This document shows positions 34,441 through 45,100 of a DNA stretch of 64,000 nucleotides, one piece after another. Made by a program: the position numbers and the translations under genes. Every line of letters begins with the position of its first letter. Position 1 is the first letter of the stretch. The stretch is from Desmonostoc vinosum HA7617-LM4 (GTDB lineage Bacteria; Cyanobacteriota; Cyanobacteriia; Cyanobacteriales; Nostocaceae), in assembly GCA_019359515.1 (NCBI GenBank), contig JAHHHC010000001.1, positions 186,001 through 250,000 on the forward strand, in the 5' to 3' direction. The notes under the pieces were generated by a model. The model was not told the origin of the DNA and did not search any database. It saw only the letters and a list, made by a program, of their open reading frames with translations.

Positions 34441-34689
34441 AACATCTATGCATCCCCGGAGACATACTTAAGTGACAATCTCTACAATTCGCACTTTATT
34501 CATCACAAAAGAAGTACCTTTTTGCCTGGGGTTTCTCTATGGCAGCATAGCAACGTTGCAATCTGGCGTTCAAAGTGGGAAAATTTAGCAAGTCGATTAT
34601 GGTGGCTACATCCTCGCAGACATCTACATACTGATTGGGCTTATGCAAAAACTGCTGCTGAAGAATTATATAGTAGGGAACAGGGTTGA
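34441..34689 (+). pseudogene. Possible 3' remnant of an unidentified gene
   Basis: An open frame of 82 codons without a plausible start codon ends TGA 34687-34689. The encoded wording (YLSDNLYNSHFIHHKR, LPGVSLWQHSNVAIWRSKWE, LWWLHPRRHLHTDWAYAKTA, AEELYSREQG) looks protein-like, being rich in Trp, His and aromatics. An upstream in-frame stop lies at 34435-34437. I do not recognise the family. It may be a gene tail left by a rearrangement, or chance. Confidence 0.35.
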
Positions 34690-34753
34690 AAGTCTTTTGT
34701 TATGTGACTTTGTTCTGAAAATTTGTACATTATTTACTTGCAATCTGCTACAA

Positions 34754-35158
34754 TCACCAATTACAATCAGCAACTAAATTAGCGACTATCTCAACTAGTT
34801 CTTCGGGTGCAACTGGTTTGGATACATGAGTATGAAAGCCAGCTTCCAAGGCGCGGATACGATCTTCACTATCTCCATAGGCTGTTAAGGCAATAGCTAA
34901 GACTCGTCCACCCATACTTGGTTTAAGGGCACGTATTTTACGAATAAAAGTGTAGCCATCTTCACCTGGCATACCGATATCGCAAATTAGGACATCTGGT
35001 TGCAATTGGGATAATACTTCGCGTGCCGCCGCCGCTGATTCTACTGCTGTAACTGTAGCTCCATCTGCTTCTAGAACTGTAGTAACGAAAAGGCGAATAT
35101 CATCATCATCCTCAACTACGAGAATATTTAAACCCGCAAGAGCCACAGGAGATTGCAT
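34754..35158 (-). CDS. Single-domain response regulator (CheY-like)
   Basis: The 134-residue receiver domain is complete: acidic pocket VVEDDDD (residues 14-20), phospho-acceptor Asp60 in LICDIGMPGEDG, Thr92 in ALTAYG, and Lys114 in HVSKP. There is no output domain. Receivers of this wording are often the C-terminal domain of hybrid kinases in cyanobacteria, but here the gene starts with its own ATG and has no kinase fused. It should act through protein contact or phosphotransfer. The cognate kinase is not linked; the nearest kinases in the window are at 9.2 and 18.2 kb. Confidence 0.9.
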   Translation of the reverse strand: MQSPVALAGLNILVVEDDDDIRLFVTTVLEADGATVTAVESAAAAREVLSQLQPDVLICDIGMPGEDGYTFIRKIRALKPSMGGRVLAIALTAYGDSEDRIRALEAGFHTHVSKPVAPEELVEIVANLVADCNW

Positions 35159-35289
35159 AACAAATCACATTCTATGCAGACATAATATCTATCATGCCAC
35201 TTGATCGCGATCGCAGTTACAGTTTTTGATAATTTTTACCCTGGCTATAGTGAACAGTTATGAGCGATCGCACCCTCAAAATAATTATG

Positions 35290-35507
35290 CTACTTCTCTA
35301 GCACGATACACTGTGTTAGAACGTGATTAACAATTAAAAAATTAGCTAAATGCTGACGAATATTACCGGGATTAAACTCAGCATAACCGTAAAGTTCGCT
35401 GGGAACGCCTATTTTGAGTTTTAATCCAGAGTCTTCTACTAAAGAACTAATTGAGATATTAGAACCGTATTTATTATCAAGCTGATTACTAAATGGATAG
35501 CAATCTA
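35290..35507 (-). pseudogene. 3' gene remnant cut by a MITE
   Basis: On the minus strand a clean reading frame of about 70 codons ends TAG (35290-35292). It contains YPFSNQLDNKYGSNISISSL, LKLKIGVPSELYGYAEFNPG and NIRQHLANFLIVNHVLTQC. Its 5' side runs directly into the inverted-repeat element at 35508, and no matching start or upstream exon is seen beyond it. I do not recognise the family. It is best read as the tail of a gene disrupted by the element and then eroded. Confidence 0.5.
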
Positions 35508-35685
35508 AGAGGTTGTTTAAAAAGTCTAAATTAATACTAACCCCGGCGATTAGAAATCGCGACTATACAGACAAAACCCACCTCCGTGGGTTTCAAGAAC
35601 TCGATTTTCCGTGTTTTCCAAAGGAGGTGGACTTCGCTTGTTTAGTAGCAAATTATATTCGCCCAAAACTTTTCAAACATCCTCT
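35508..35685. mobile_element. 178-bp MITE with AGAGG...CCTCT inverted ends
   Basis: The left end AGAGGTTGTTTAAAAAG and right end CTTTTCAAACATCCTCT are inverted copies (15 of 17). Inside are two hairpins, GCGATTAGAAATCGC (35544-35558) and AACCCACCTCCGTGGGTT (35574-35591). No transposase is encoded. The rest of the spacer to mbtH (35686-35771) has a CTCTAAGCGAAGCTATGCC repeat block and the AGTCACCAGCAGGTCTAACTGCTGG hairpin region near 35758-35783, which may terminate the mbtH operon. Confidence 0.7.
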
Positions 35686-35771
35686 AAGCGAAGCTATGCC
35701 CTAGGCTTTACGCTAACGTAATTCGTAATTAAGTTTTGTAATGGGGATTTAGCGCAAAGTCACCAGCAGGT

Positions 35772-35993
<222 letters not shown>

Positions 35994-36023
35994 ATTTTTC
36001 CTTTGTTAGTTTATTTTTGACAC

Positions 36024-37319
36024 TTAGCATTCACCTTTGGGATCAGGCAAAATTATTTCTACATTACGCAGAGTCCGAAAAGCATATCCACTTAAACTAA
36101 TCACTAACAATCCCAGCGAAGAAATAACATACATAAGTCCCATACCTGCGCCTTTTCCAGTGCCAAATATCCCTCCCAATAGGGATGCAAGGCTACCTGT
36201 TGGCATCATCGCCGGTTCAAAAATGTAGTCAGCAAGTAGCCCAGCCATAAAAGAGGCTACTGTTGAAGTGAACAGCATAATTGCAGAGTGGGTAGCGAAA
36301 ACCCGTCCCTGTACTTCAGGTTGAACTTTAGCTTGCCAGATAGCATCGTTGGAACTGCCGAGTAATGGGAAGTTGAGAGAAGAGAAAAATCTGCTGGGAA
36401 TCCAAATTAAAGGTGTATGACTCAAACCCAGTAACACTTTGCCTAATCCAGCACCTACCATACCTAGAAATACTCCATGTATGCGGCGTTTGAAACCACC
36501 TCTGCTGCCTAAAAGCAACGCTCCAACAATACCACCAATTCCTGCTGCTGAAGCTAAGTTGCCTAAAATCGCCGCATTGTTATTGGTGCGTGCCAGAATC
36601 ATGGGCGAATAAACTGAATCCCCAAGGTCGTTAGCAAACCAAAACAATGATGTCCATACCAATAAGACCATTAGTTGAGGACGGGCAAAAATGTATTGGA
36701 AACCGAAGATGATTTCATACCATACATCTTTACGACTCAAGGGTTTATTGAGCGCGATCGCAGGTTGGGGAATATGCACAAGTAAGATTGTGCTAACAGC
36801 GATCGCAAAAGTTGTGATATCAATAATTAAGATACCTGCAATCCCAATAACTGTGTAAAGAACGCCAGCCAATGCTGGTGCAACGATTAGAGAGGTGGAA
36901 TTGGCCAAAAAGCCGATGCTATTGGCGCGATCGTAGTGCTGTTTGGGTACCATCGTCGATATTGATGCCGAATATGCTAATTCTTGGAATTGCTCGAAAG
37001 CACTCTTGACGGCTACAACTAAGTATAAATGCCATAGCTGCAAATTCTCAGTTAGATAAAGCAGCAGGATAGTTATGGTCAACAGACCACTGACCAGATC
37101 ACCAAGCATCATCAAGTACTTACGATTCCAGCGATCAACTATGATCCCTGCTATGGGAGTCACCAACAGTTGCGGCAACAGTGCAAAAAAACTAAATAAA
37201 GATAATGCAGTAGCCTGACCTGTCAATTCCCATACCCAGATAGAAAAAGCAAAAACAGTCATGCTACTGCCAATCAAGGAAATCGTCTGACCCAGCCAGA
37301 CGATAATAAAAGTCCGCAT
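36024..37319 (-). CDS. MFS exporter (EntS-like, siderophore/peptide efflux)
   Basis: The 431 residues have about twelve membrane spans in two halves and belong to the MFS_3/EntS group: an early SIWVWELTGQATALSLFSFF, the motif-A-like DRWNRKYLMMLGDLVSG, and QPEVQGRVFATHSAIMLFTS in the second half. Members export enterobactin-type siderophores or other peptides across the inner membrane using the proton gradient. It is immediately followed by mbtH (30 bp) and preceded by the PepSY gene (56 bp), so it is almost certainly cotranscribed. Substrate assignment rests on context. The sequence alone shows only the MFS type. Confidence 0.87.
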   Translation of the reverse strand: MRTFIIVWLGQTISLIGSSMTVFAFSIWVWELTGQATALSLFSFFALLPQLLVTPIAGIIVDRWNRKYLMMLGDLVSGLLTITILLLYLTENLQLWHLYLVVAVKSAFEQFQELAYSASISTMVPKQHYDRANSIGFLANSTSLIVAPALAGVLYTVIGIAGILIIDITTFAIAVSTILLVHIPQPAIALNKPLSRKDVWYEIIFGFQYIFARPQLMVLLVWTSLFWFANDLGDSVYSPMILARTNNNAAILGNLASAAGIGGIVGALLLGSRGGFKRRIHGVFLGMVGAGLGKVLLGLSHTPLIWIPSRFFSSLNFPLLGSSNDAIWQAKVQPEVQGRVFATHSAIMLFTSTVASFMAGLLADYIFEPAMMPTGSLASLLGGIFGTGKGAGMGLMYVISSLGLLVISLSGYAFRTLRNVEIILPDPKGEC

Positions 37320-37375
37320 GAGAGATCGTTAATTTAGTAGTAATTTACAAAGCCCTTTTGGGGCCCTGTTCCCTT

Positions 37376-38527
37376 TCATTGCTTCGTAGCATCTTCAATT
37401 TGCCTTGTCATACCTAGTTGGCGAATTCGGATTGCCTCTGTTCGACGTGCTAATGCCCATTGACGTTGTTGCCAGATGATGATACCTGTAACGAATAAAA
37501 TTACGGGTATGAAACCAATAACAAAATAGAGGATGCGAGTTAAAAGTCCTCCATATTGGCCAAAGTGCAAAACATACTGAGTGTTTTCAATGCTGGCAGC
37601 CAGGGGAGCCGTTTGAGGATTATCTAACCACAGAATTTTACCAGTGTAGCGATCGAGTTGCATGTATGCATCTCTTTGGAAGGCATTTGCTTGAGGAAAT
37701 CGCATCCACATATAAAAAACTTCCTGCGGTTGCTTCGGTAGGTAAATCATGAAAGTTTTCGCCCCTGGCAAGGCAGCCTCTGCTTTTTGAACGATCGCAT
37801 TAATTCCCATTGTTGGTACACCAGCCACAACTTGAGAAACAACTTCCGCAGGTTTGGGGCGAGAACCTGTTAGCCAGTAAACTGGGCCTTCTAATTGGCT
37901 CCAAAACACGATCGCAGTCCCAGTCAAAGCCAGCACACACAAAACTACAACAGATAAAATTCCCCCAACTTTATGCAGGTCATAATTGATAATTTTTCCA
38001 GGCGATCGCCAACGAATCTGCAATCCCCAAGCCAGTCGCCTCCAGCCATTCCACAGCAGAACGCCTGTAATCCCCACCACAAACAGCAGTATCCCACACA
38101 TCCCCACGATAGTTCCGCCCAGTTCTCCAGCAAATAAATGGACGTGCAACTCACCAATCAACCCTGTAACAGTCTGTGCCCAAGGACGGGAACCCAAGAT
38201 GTCGCCATTGTAAGGGTTGATATAGTATTCAATTGGTTTGTCCTTGGAATTAATCGCAATCAATTTGTAAACACCATCGCGGGCTTGAGGGATGGCGATA
38301 CTATGCAACTTCAGGTCTGGAAAAGCTTTGGCGACAGTCAAAGCCGCAGCCTGGGGAGAAATTAATTCCGCTTGCGGTACAACCTCAAGCAAATGGGGAT
38401 TGAGCAGATGATCGATTTCGTCATCAAATACTAGCAAGCTACCAGTGACACTAATAATAACTAGTAAAACACCCGCAAAGATGCCGATATAGCGATGCAA
38501 AGTCAGGGCTAGTGTACGGATTTTCAT
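37376..38527 (-). CDS. PepSY-associated membrane protein (iron-regulated reductase type)
   Basis: The 383 residues follow the PepSY_TM layout: an N-terminal span after [20 protein letters not shown], a periplasmic domain with PepSY-like [20 protein letters not shown], then spans with the paired histidines [36 protein letters not shown] and a late [11 protein letters not shown]. Such His pairs within spans suggest haem binding. Relatives beside TonB receptors are thought to reduce ferric siderophores at the inner membrane. It lies between the receptor and exporter genes. The 385-bp gap to the receptor gene is filled with tandem heptamers. Confidence 0.87.
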   Translation of the reverse strand: MKIRTLALTLHRYIGIFAGVLLVIISVTGSLLVFDDEIDHLLNPHLLEVVPQAELISPQAAALTVAKAFPDLKLHSIAIPQARDGVYKLIAINSKDKPIEYYINPYNGDILGSRPWAQTVTGLIGELHVHLFAGELGGTIVGMCGILLFVVGITGVLLWNGWRRLAWGLQIRWRSPGKIINYDLHKVGGILSVVVLCVLALTGTAIVFWSQLEGPVYWLTGSRPKPAEVVSQVVAGVPTMGINAIVQKAEAALPGAKTFMIYLPKQPQEVFYMWMRFPQANAFQRDAYMQLDRYTGKILWLDNPQTAPLAASIENTQYVLHFGQYGGLLTRILYFVIGFIPVILFVTGIIIWQQRQWALARRTEAIRIRQLGMTRQIEDATKQ

Positions 38528-38775
38528 GTCTGGACTGGGGATTGGGGACTGGGGATTGGGGATTGGGGACTGGGGATTGGGGACTGGGGATTGGGGACTG
38601 GGGACTGGGGATTGGGGACTGGGGACTGGGGACTGGGGACTGGGGACTGGGGACTGGGGACTGGGGACTGGGGACTGGGGATTTGGGACTGGGGACTGGG
38701 GATTGGGGACTGGGGACTGGGGACTGGGGATTGGGGACTGGGGACTGGGGACTGGGGATTTGGGATTGGGGACTG
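38528..38775. repeat. Tandem heptamer array (GGGGAYT), about 35 copies
   Basis: Almost uninterrupted 7-bp units GGGGACT and GGGGATT (occasionally an extra T as in GGGGATTTGGGACT) fill about 248 bases right after the PepSY start codon. Long open frames on both strands are by-products of a 7-bp period with no stops. It is a simple tandem repeat with no spacers, hence not CRISPR. This is the STRR type described in heterocystous cyanobacteria. Confidence 0.95.
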
Positions 38776-38912
38776 GGGAAGACGCGGAGACGGGGGGACG
38801 CGGGGACGCGGAGAATAATTAACAAATGACAATTCCCTATTCCCTGTTCCCTATTCCCTGTTCCCTATTCTCTACTCCCTACTCCCTACTCCCTACCCCG
38901 AAGGGGTTATCG
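38776..38912. repeat. Second heptamer arrays (GGGACGC and CCCTATT/CCCTGTT)
   Basis: A GACGCGGAGACGGGGGGACGC-type run (38780-38813) is followed by CCCTATT and CCCTGTT units alternating from 38834 to about 38870, then CCCTACT units and a small CCCCGAAGGGG hairpin (38897-38907) just after the TonB receptor gene. This could act as a weak terminator for that gene. Confidence 0.8.
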
Positions 38913-41690
38913 TTACCAAGTAAAACGGTAGTTGAGGCGAACAGTCCTACCTCTACCTGCTAGCTCATAAAAATTGCCTCCCAGGTCAAACCCAAGCGAA
39001 CCTCCAGGTGTGGTGTATTGCTCGTTAAACAAATTTTCTATCCCTAATTCCAAGCTTCCTGTACCAATCTTGAGATTGCTGATGTAATCCACAGTCAAGT
39101 AACTGTCTACCGGTACTAGGTCAGAACCGGCTTCAAAGCCTTGGCGGCGATCGCCTACAAACAAAGCTTGCAAACGATTACTCCAACCGGGAGTAGTTTG
39201 GTGCTGGACATAGGCTGTTAGTTTCAAGGGTGGAACTTCAGTGGAACTTAGTGCTGCAAAGCTGCCATCTCCATCAATATCGTTTTCACCTCCTTGCAAG
39301 GTAAAAGTACTCCCCAATAGCCATTTGTCATCCACTTGCCAATCAAGGGTTGCTTCCACACCGTAATTACGCTGTGGCGCTCTGGCCAAATTTAAAACAC
39401 CGGGTTTATCCGGGTTCTCTACTAAAGCAGAACCCAAATCTGATTCACTGTAAAAAAGTGCCACAGATGCTTGGACACTTCTCCAATTACCCCGAACTCC
39501 AATCTCGTAGTTATTCACTTTTTGGAGTTCGCTCAGATCTACGTCTCGATCAAAATCAAAACCTGCTGTAGCATTAGCAAACAAAATCCGAGCAATTGGT
39601 GCCAGTGACAAGCCTTGAGCAAAGTTAGCATATAAACTCACTTCCTCAGTTGGCTTGTACACCAAACCAACATTAAATACCACATCGTCTAAGCTACGCT
39701 TTCCACCACCAATATCTTCCAAAAATGAATTGGTAAAGTCAGGAACATCAATATCAAATTTTTCGTAGCGCAAGCCGCCACTTAACAACAAATTCGGATT
39801 GATATCCCATTTCGCCTGACCAAACAAGCCCAAGTTTTCGATACTAAAGCGGGGATAATTAGTCCTCCTTTCGATCAGTCGCAGCACTCTACCATCACTA
39901 TTGTCAAAATCTACAGGATCGAAAATCAGAGTGTCGTCTTCCAGATGCGCTTTGGAGTAATCAACTCCCCAAGACACGTTTGCTGTCTCAAACAAGGGAG
40001 TTTCAACTAGCAATCGTCCTCCCCACTTATCATCTTTGGCATCTCTACTACTAATTCCGAGAGGATCTTCTGGATCAAAAATTCTGCCATCAAAGTACAA
40101 AGGAATAATTCTGGTAGAGCGATAGTAGGCTTGGGCATTTAACTTACTGCCAAATAAGTCGTCGTGGTTATAACTCAGATTTAAGGCGGTGTTCTCATTG
40201 AAAGGTTCGTCAACATTGATGTACTGGGGATTGAACTCAGTCGCACGAACTTTACCGCTAAACTGCGGCACGTTGGAACTAGGATCGGCTGTAATGCTGG
40301 GATCGATGCGATCGCGATTATAGTTGGCACTGATTTGCAAGCGTTGGTTAGAGTCGAAATTGATCCCAACTTTCGCTAATGCCTCAAGAGTCTCTGTTTC
40401 CGCTGTATTTTCTTCATAGGGAATGCGATCGCCTGCTGCATCATAGGCAATACCTGTATTCCTGTTAGCGAAGAGTGCAAATACGTCAACATTGTCCTGC
40501 TGGATCGAGATAGATTGACTGAAAAAGTTACCAAAACTGTCTTCTTGCAAATTGCTCAAAGAAGCATCCACACCAACATTAGTTTCCAGTTTCACCCCTT
40601 GTTCTGTTGGCTTGCGAGTAATGATGTTAATCACCCCTCCGGTAGCACCGTCTCCATATACCGCCGAAGCACCGCGTACAACTTCCACACGTTCGACAGC
40701 ATTGGGAGAAATACTTCTAAGATCTCTGTTAAAACCAACGTTACTGTCGTTTGATGTTACCGGAACCCCATCAATCAAGATTTGCGCTCCTCTACCCCGG
40801 ACAAATTGATTTCTGATTGTGCCAGTTGGCGGCCCTGCACCGGGGGTCAATCTGCCGATAATGTCGCTCAAATCTCTAGATACCGCTTGTTGCTGCTCAA
40901 TCTGTTCACGGCGAATAATCGTGACGCTACGCGGCACATTCTCTAACTCTTCTTCGGTACGAGTCGCTGTCACTACCAGTTCTATCGGCTCTTGTGGATC
41001 AGTTGCCGGCTGTTCTGGTTGAGTTTCAGTTGCTGGTTGTTCTTCTGGTTGAGTTTCAGTTGCTGGCTGTTCTGGCGTTTGAGGTTGCTGTGAAGTAGAT
41101 ACAGATGGGGTGACAGCAAAAATCAGACCCTCATCACTATCAAACAACTCGATTTGCGGTACATCTGCCTCACCGAGAATTATGACTTGAATGCTATTAG
41201 CATTCTGATTTGTTACCGTTACCTCAGTAATTCCGCTACTGGGTTGCTCTCGACGAAATGTATTACCTTCAGGTAGACGTAGTTGAGCATTCGGTATATC
41301 AACGATATACGCCTTATCCTGATTCCTAGTTGACACTTGCAGTCGATCGCCTTTAGCAGTCTGCAAAACTATTTCCACCCCTTTTTCTGTAGGATTCACC
41401 TGAATTCCTGTCACTTCGACGATTTCAGGTGTTGGTGATGGATTGGGTGTTGGTGACTGCGCCAGTTTCTCAACGCTTTGGGATACAAAATTACTCTCGC
41501 TCAATCGGCGGATCTTTCTGACTGGTACATTGATTGTTTGAGGGCTAGCAGTTTTGTCAATTGAACTATTAGAAGTCTGATCAGACTCTACATCTATAGT
41601 TTTTAGCTCCTGACTCAAACCAGGAGTTGCCAAAAATATAATTGCTGAGCTTGTTAGCAACAAGCACTGAATTAATGGTCGTAGTCTCAT
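38913..41690 (-). CDS. TonB-dependent siderophore receptor with AMIN domain
   Basis: The protein has about 925 residues from ATG 41690, placing the signal peptide MRLRPLIQCLLLTSSAIIFL first; an in-frame ATG 19 codons earlier would precede it. Order: signal (1-28), linker, AMIN domain (about 85-190, VEVTGIQVNPTEKGVEIVLQ), a Glu/Thr/Gln-rich tandem linker, plug domain (about 230-360, RSVTIIRREQIEQQ, VRGRGAQILIDGVPV, VERVEVVRGASAVYGDGATG), then a 22-strand barrel ending NYRFTW with a C-terminal aromatic. AMIN-bearing receptors of this type occur in Nostocales, where one imports schizokinen. It heads the leftward transport set and faces the NRPS gene across a Fur-box-like site. Confidence 0.92.
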   Translation of the reverse strand: MRLRPLIQCLLLTSSAIIFLATPGLSQELKTIDVESDQTSNSSIDKTASPQTINVPVRKIRRLSESNFVSQSVEKLAQSPTPNPSPTPEIVEVTGIQVNPTEKGVEIVLQTAKGDRLQVSTRNQDKAYIVDIPNAQLRLPEGNTFRREQPSSGITEVTVTNQNANSIQVIILGEADVPQIELFDSDEGLIFAVTPSVSTSQQPQTPEQPATETQPEEQPATETQPEQPATDPQEPIELVVTATRTEEELENVPRSVTIIRREQIEQQQAVSRDLSDIIGRLTPGAGPPTGTIRNQFVRGRGAQILIDGVPVTSNDSNVGFNRDLRSISPNAVERVEVVRGASAVYGDGATGGVINIITRKPTEQGVKLETNVGVDASLSNLQEDSFGNFFSQSISIQQDNVDVFALFANRNTGIAYDAAGDRIPYEENTAETETLEALAKVGINFDSNQRLQISANYNRDRIDPSITADPSSNVPQFSGKVRATEFNPQYINVDEPFNENTALNLSYNHDDLFGSKLNAQAYYRSTRIIPLYFDGRIFDPEDPLGISSRDAKDDKWGGRLLVETPLFETANVSWGVDYSKAHLEDDTLIFDPVDFDNSDGRVLRLIERRTNYPRFSIENLGLFGQAKWDINPNLLLSGGLRYEKFDIDVPDFTNSFLEDIGGGKRSLDDVVFNVGLVYKPTEEVSLYANFAQGLSLAPIARILFANATAGFDFDRDVDLSELQKVNNYEIGVRGNWRSVQASVALFYSESDLGSALVENPDKPGVLNLARAPQRNYGVEATLDWQVDDKWLLGSTFTLQGGENDIDGDGSFAALSSTEVPPLKLTAYVQHQTTPGWSNRLQALFVGDRRQGFEAGSDLVPVDSYLTVDYISNLKIGTGSLELGIENLFNEQYTTPGGSLGFDLGGNFYELAGRGRTVRLNYRFTW

Positions 41691-41831
41691 TTTGTTTCTA
41701 TTTCCCTCACACCCAACAGTACCTCTCAACCTGCTGTTGATTGGCAATAAGCTATTAGTACTATTAGCAGTTTTTTAGCAAAAAAATCTATAAAAATTAT
41801 ATAAGTCAATGTAGTTGCATCTACTTTTTAT

Positions 41832-41848
41832 TTGATATTGATTATCAA
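41832..41848. promoter_or_regulatory. Fur-box-like palindrome
   Basis: TTGATA and TATCAA are inverted about the centre TTGAT (17 bp in total), similar to the GATAATGATAATC-type iron boxes. It lies in the 491-bp spacer between the divergent receptor (start 41690) and NRPS (start 42182) genes, 142 and 334 bases from their starts. The rest of the spacer is very AT-rich with no gene. Confidence 0.55.
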
Positions 41849-42181
41849 AAACTTATCGGCTGATAACACTTAATTGCTAAAATATCAAACACGATAATTT
41901 AGCAAACAGAAGCTTAAAAAGATTGCCGGAGCTACTTAAAAGCTATTTTTGCTGATAACATTCAGAAACTATTGTTTCACTTATATCACAAAGTAGATAT
42001 TTATTCTCAATAAATCTCAGGAAATTTATCAGCGACTTTTTATGAATTTTTTTTAAGACACGGATCTTAAAAGCTGAAAATTACATTAGTATTTTTGAGT
42101 TCACTTGAAAATTGTTTGCAATAATTTTGGGGTATTTGCGCTCCTAAGTCTATTTTGGTGTGCATCATCTGAATCATAGAA

Positions 42182-45100
42182 ATGGCTCAAGCATCTAACA
42201 ACTTCTCAAAAATTTTCTGTCAAGATTCGACATTTGTTGATGTACTGCGCTACAGAAGCTTGACACAACCAGATCGCAATGCTTTTACTTTTTTGGTAGA
42301 TGGCGAAACGCAAGAAACAACACTGACTTACCAACAGTTAGATCGGTGTAGTCGAGCGATCGCAGCTAAACTACAAGCATTAGGTTTAAACAAAGAGCGT
42401 GTCCTACTGCTTTACCCACCAGGACTAGATTACTTATGTGCTTTTTTCGGTTGTTTGTATGCAGGTGTAGTAGCGGTTCCTGCTTACCCGCCCCGTAATC
42501 GGCGCAATACGCCCAGAATCCAGGCGATCGTCCAAGACGCCCAAACTAGAGTTGCTCTGACAACAACACAAATTCTACCGACAGTAGAATCCTTACTTAC
42601 GGAAAAAGCAGGTTTAGATAATTTGGAGTGGTTAACCACTGATAACCTAGCACCAGGAATAGAAGATGCTTGGCAACAAACGCCAATTGCAGCAGATACA
42701 CTAGCTTTTTTGCAATATACATCAGGTTCTACAGGCATACCCAAAGGCGTAATGCTGTGTCATCGCAACCTGCTACATAATGCCGCCATCACCTACCAAT
42801 TCATGGCACATGGGGCTGAGAGCAAGTTTATCTCGTGGCTACCCACATACCATGACATGGGCCTAATCGGTGGTATACTACAGCCTTTGTATGGGGGCTT
42901 TCCTTGCATCCTCATGTCCCCAGCAGCTTTTTTGCAGCGGCCGTACCGTTGGTTACAGGCTATTTCCAGATATCAAGGAACTACAAGTGGTGGCCCAAAT
43001 TTTGCCTACGATTTGTGTACGCAAAAAATTACTCCCGAACAACTCCAAACTCTTGACTTGAGCAGTTGGAGTGTCGCTTTCAACGGTGCTGAATCCGTCC
43101 GATGGGATACTTTAGAACGATTTTCAACCACCTTTAGAGCCTGTGGTTTTCGGCGTGAAGCCTTCTATCCCTGTTACGGAATGGCCGAGGCGACTCTGAT
43201 GATTGCCGGCGGTCAAAAAGCGATCGCACCCACGATTAAAAAAGTTCAGAAAACTGCATTAGAACAAAATCAAATCGTTGAGGTTACAGACAATAATCCA
43301 GATGTTACAACCTTAGTAGCTTGTGGTCAAAGTGTACCTCAACAGCAAATAGCGATCGCCAATCCCGAAACATTAACTCGCTGTTTGCCTAATCAAGTCG
43401 GGGAAATTTGGGTATCGGGGCCAAGCATCGGTCAAGGTTATTGGAATAATAGCGAACAGACAGAGCAAACATTCCATGCCTGTCTTCAAGATCCGGGTGA
43501 GAGTTCATTTTTACGGACTGGGGATTTGGGCTTCTTGGACAATGGCGAACTCTTCGTGACGGGCAGAATCAAGGATTTAATTATTATCCGGGGTCGTAAC
43601 CTTTACCCACAAGATATAGAACTAACCACAGAACGTAGTCATCCATCATTACGTCTAACTAATGGTGCAGCCTTTGCCGTGGAAGTTGATAACGAAGAAA
43701 AGCTCGTAGTTGTACAGGAATTGGAGTTTCGCGCCAAACCAAATCTTGATGAGGTGGCTGTCGCAATTCGTCAGGCAGTAGCAGAAGCACATGAAGTGCA
43801 AGTTTATGCTGTAGTTCTGATTAAACCAGGAACCATTGCTAAAACTTCTAGTGGTAAGATTCAACGCCGTGCCACTCGTGCCCAGTTTCTCGCCAACAAC
43901 TTAGAGATAGTCAGCAGTAGCATTCTGAACACCACTAATTTTGCGACAACAGAGAATAGATTCCAGCGTCAAGCCTTGTTGGGATTAAGCTCAGATGAGT
44001 GTGAGTCAATTTTAGAATCATATCTCAAAGAGCAAATAGGGCGATCGCTCTCCATTCCATCAGACGAGGTGAACTTCCAACAGCCATTAAGCAGTTTGGG
44101 ACTGGACTCTTTAAAAGTTTTTGAATTAAAAAATCAAATAGAAACCGATCTCCAAGTCACCGTATCCGTATCAGACTTCTTTGAAGATTTGGGGATCAAA
44201 AAGCTAGCAACAAAATTACTCACTCAACTAACAACAGCATCTGATGTGCCGTTGCTATCCCTGACTCCAGCCCGCAACACCACACAAACCCACCCTCTAT
44301 CGTTTGCTCAACAACAGTTATGGTTTATTAATCAGCTAGCTCCTGATTCTTTGGCATATCACATTCCCGTAGTTATTAACTTCCAAGGTGATGTCAATGT
44401 TGCAGTTTTGCAACAGAGCCTAAACCAAATTATCAGTCGGCACGAAATTTTACGAACAAACTTTTTAGTAGTAGATGGAGAACCCACTCAAACAATCAAA
44501 CAAGCTGCATCTTTAACTTTAACGGTTGAAGATTTATCAGAATTGCCAGAGATAGAGCCTATCCAACAAACACAACATCTGGCCACATTAGCGAGTCAGC
44601 CATTCGACTTGTCTTACCAACTACTGTTGCGTGCCAAGCTTTTGCGTTTTTCACAAACAGAGTATCAGTTGCTTGTGAGTTTGCACCATATTATTGCAGA
44701 TGGTTGGTCTGTGGGGATTTTGATTAAAGAACTGGCAATTGTTTACGAAGCATTAGCCACTGGGAAATCCTCTGTGCTTCCCCAACTGCCCATCCAGTAC
44801 ACAGATTTCGTCTACTGGCAGCGGCAGTGGTTGCAAAGCGAAAACATTAAACCTCAACTCGCGTACTGGAAGCAACAGCTAGGTGGTAATTTGCCTGTCT
44901 TGAATTTACCTAGCGATTATCCCCGTCAGCCAATTCAAACCTTCAAAGGTGCGAGGGCGAAATTAATTCTGTCCCCAACGCTGAGTGCAGAACTAAAACA
45001 GCTCAGTCATCAGCAGGGAGCAACCCTGTTTATGACCTTGTTGGCAGCATTTAAAACTCTGCTTTACCGTTACACAGGACAAACGGATATCCTCGTAGGT

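Noticed and set aside
38528-38775. Possible CRISPR array
   Set aside because: The units are 7 bp, tandem and without unique spacers; no cas genes nearby.
38512-38832. Several open frames of about 100 codons on both strands (LGTGDWG- and PSPQSPV-type repeats)
   Set aside because: They are produced by a 7-bp tandem repeat without stop codons; low complexity, no start signals, overlapping each other on both strands.
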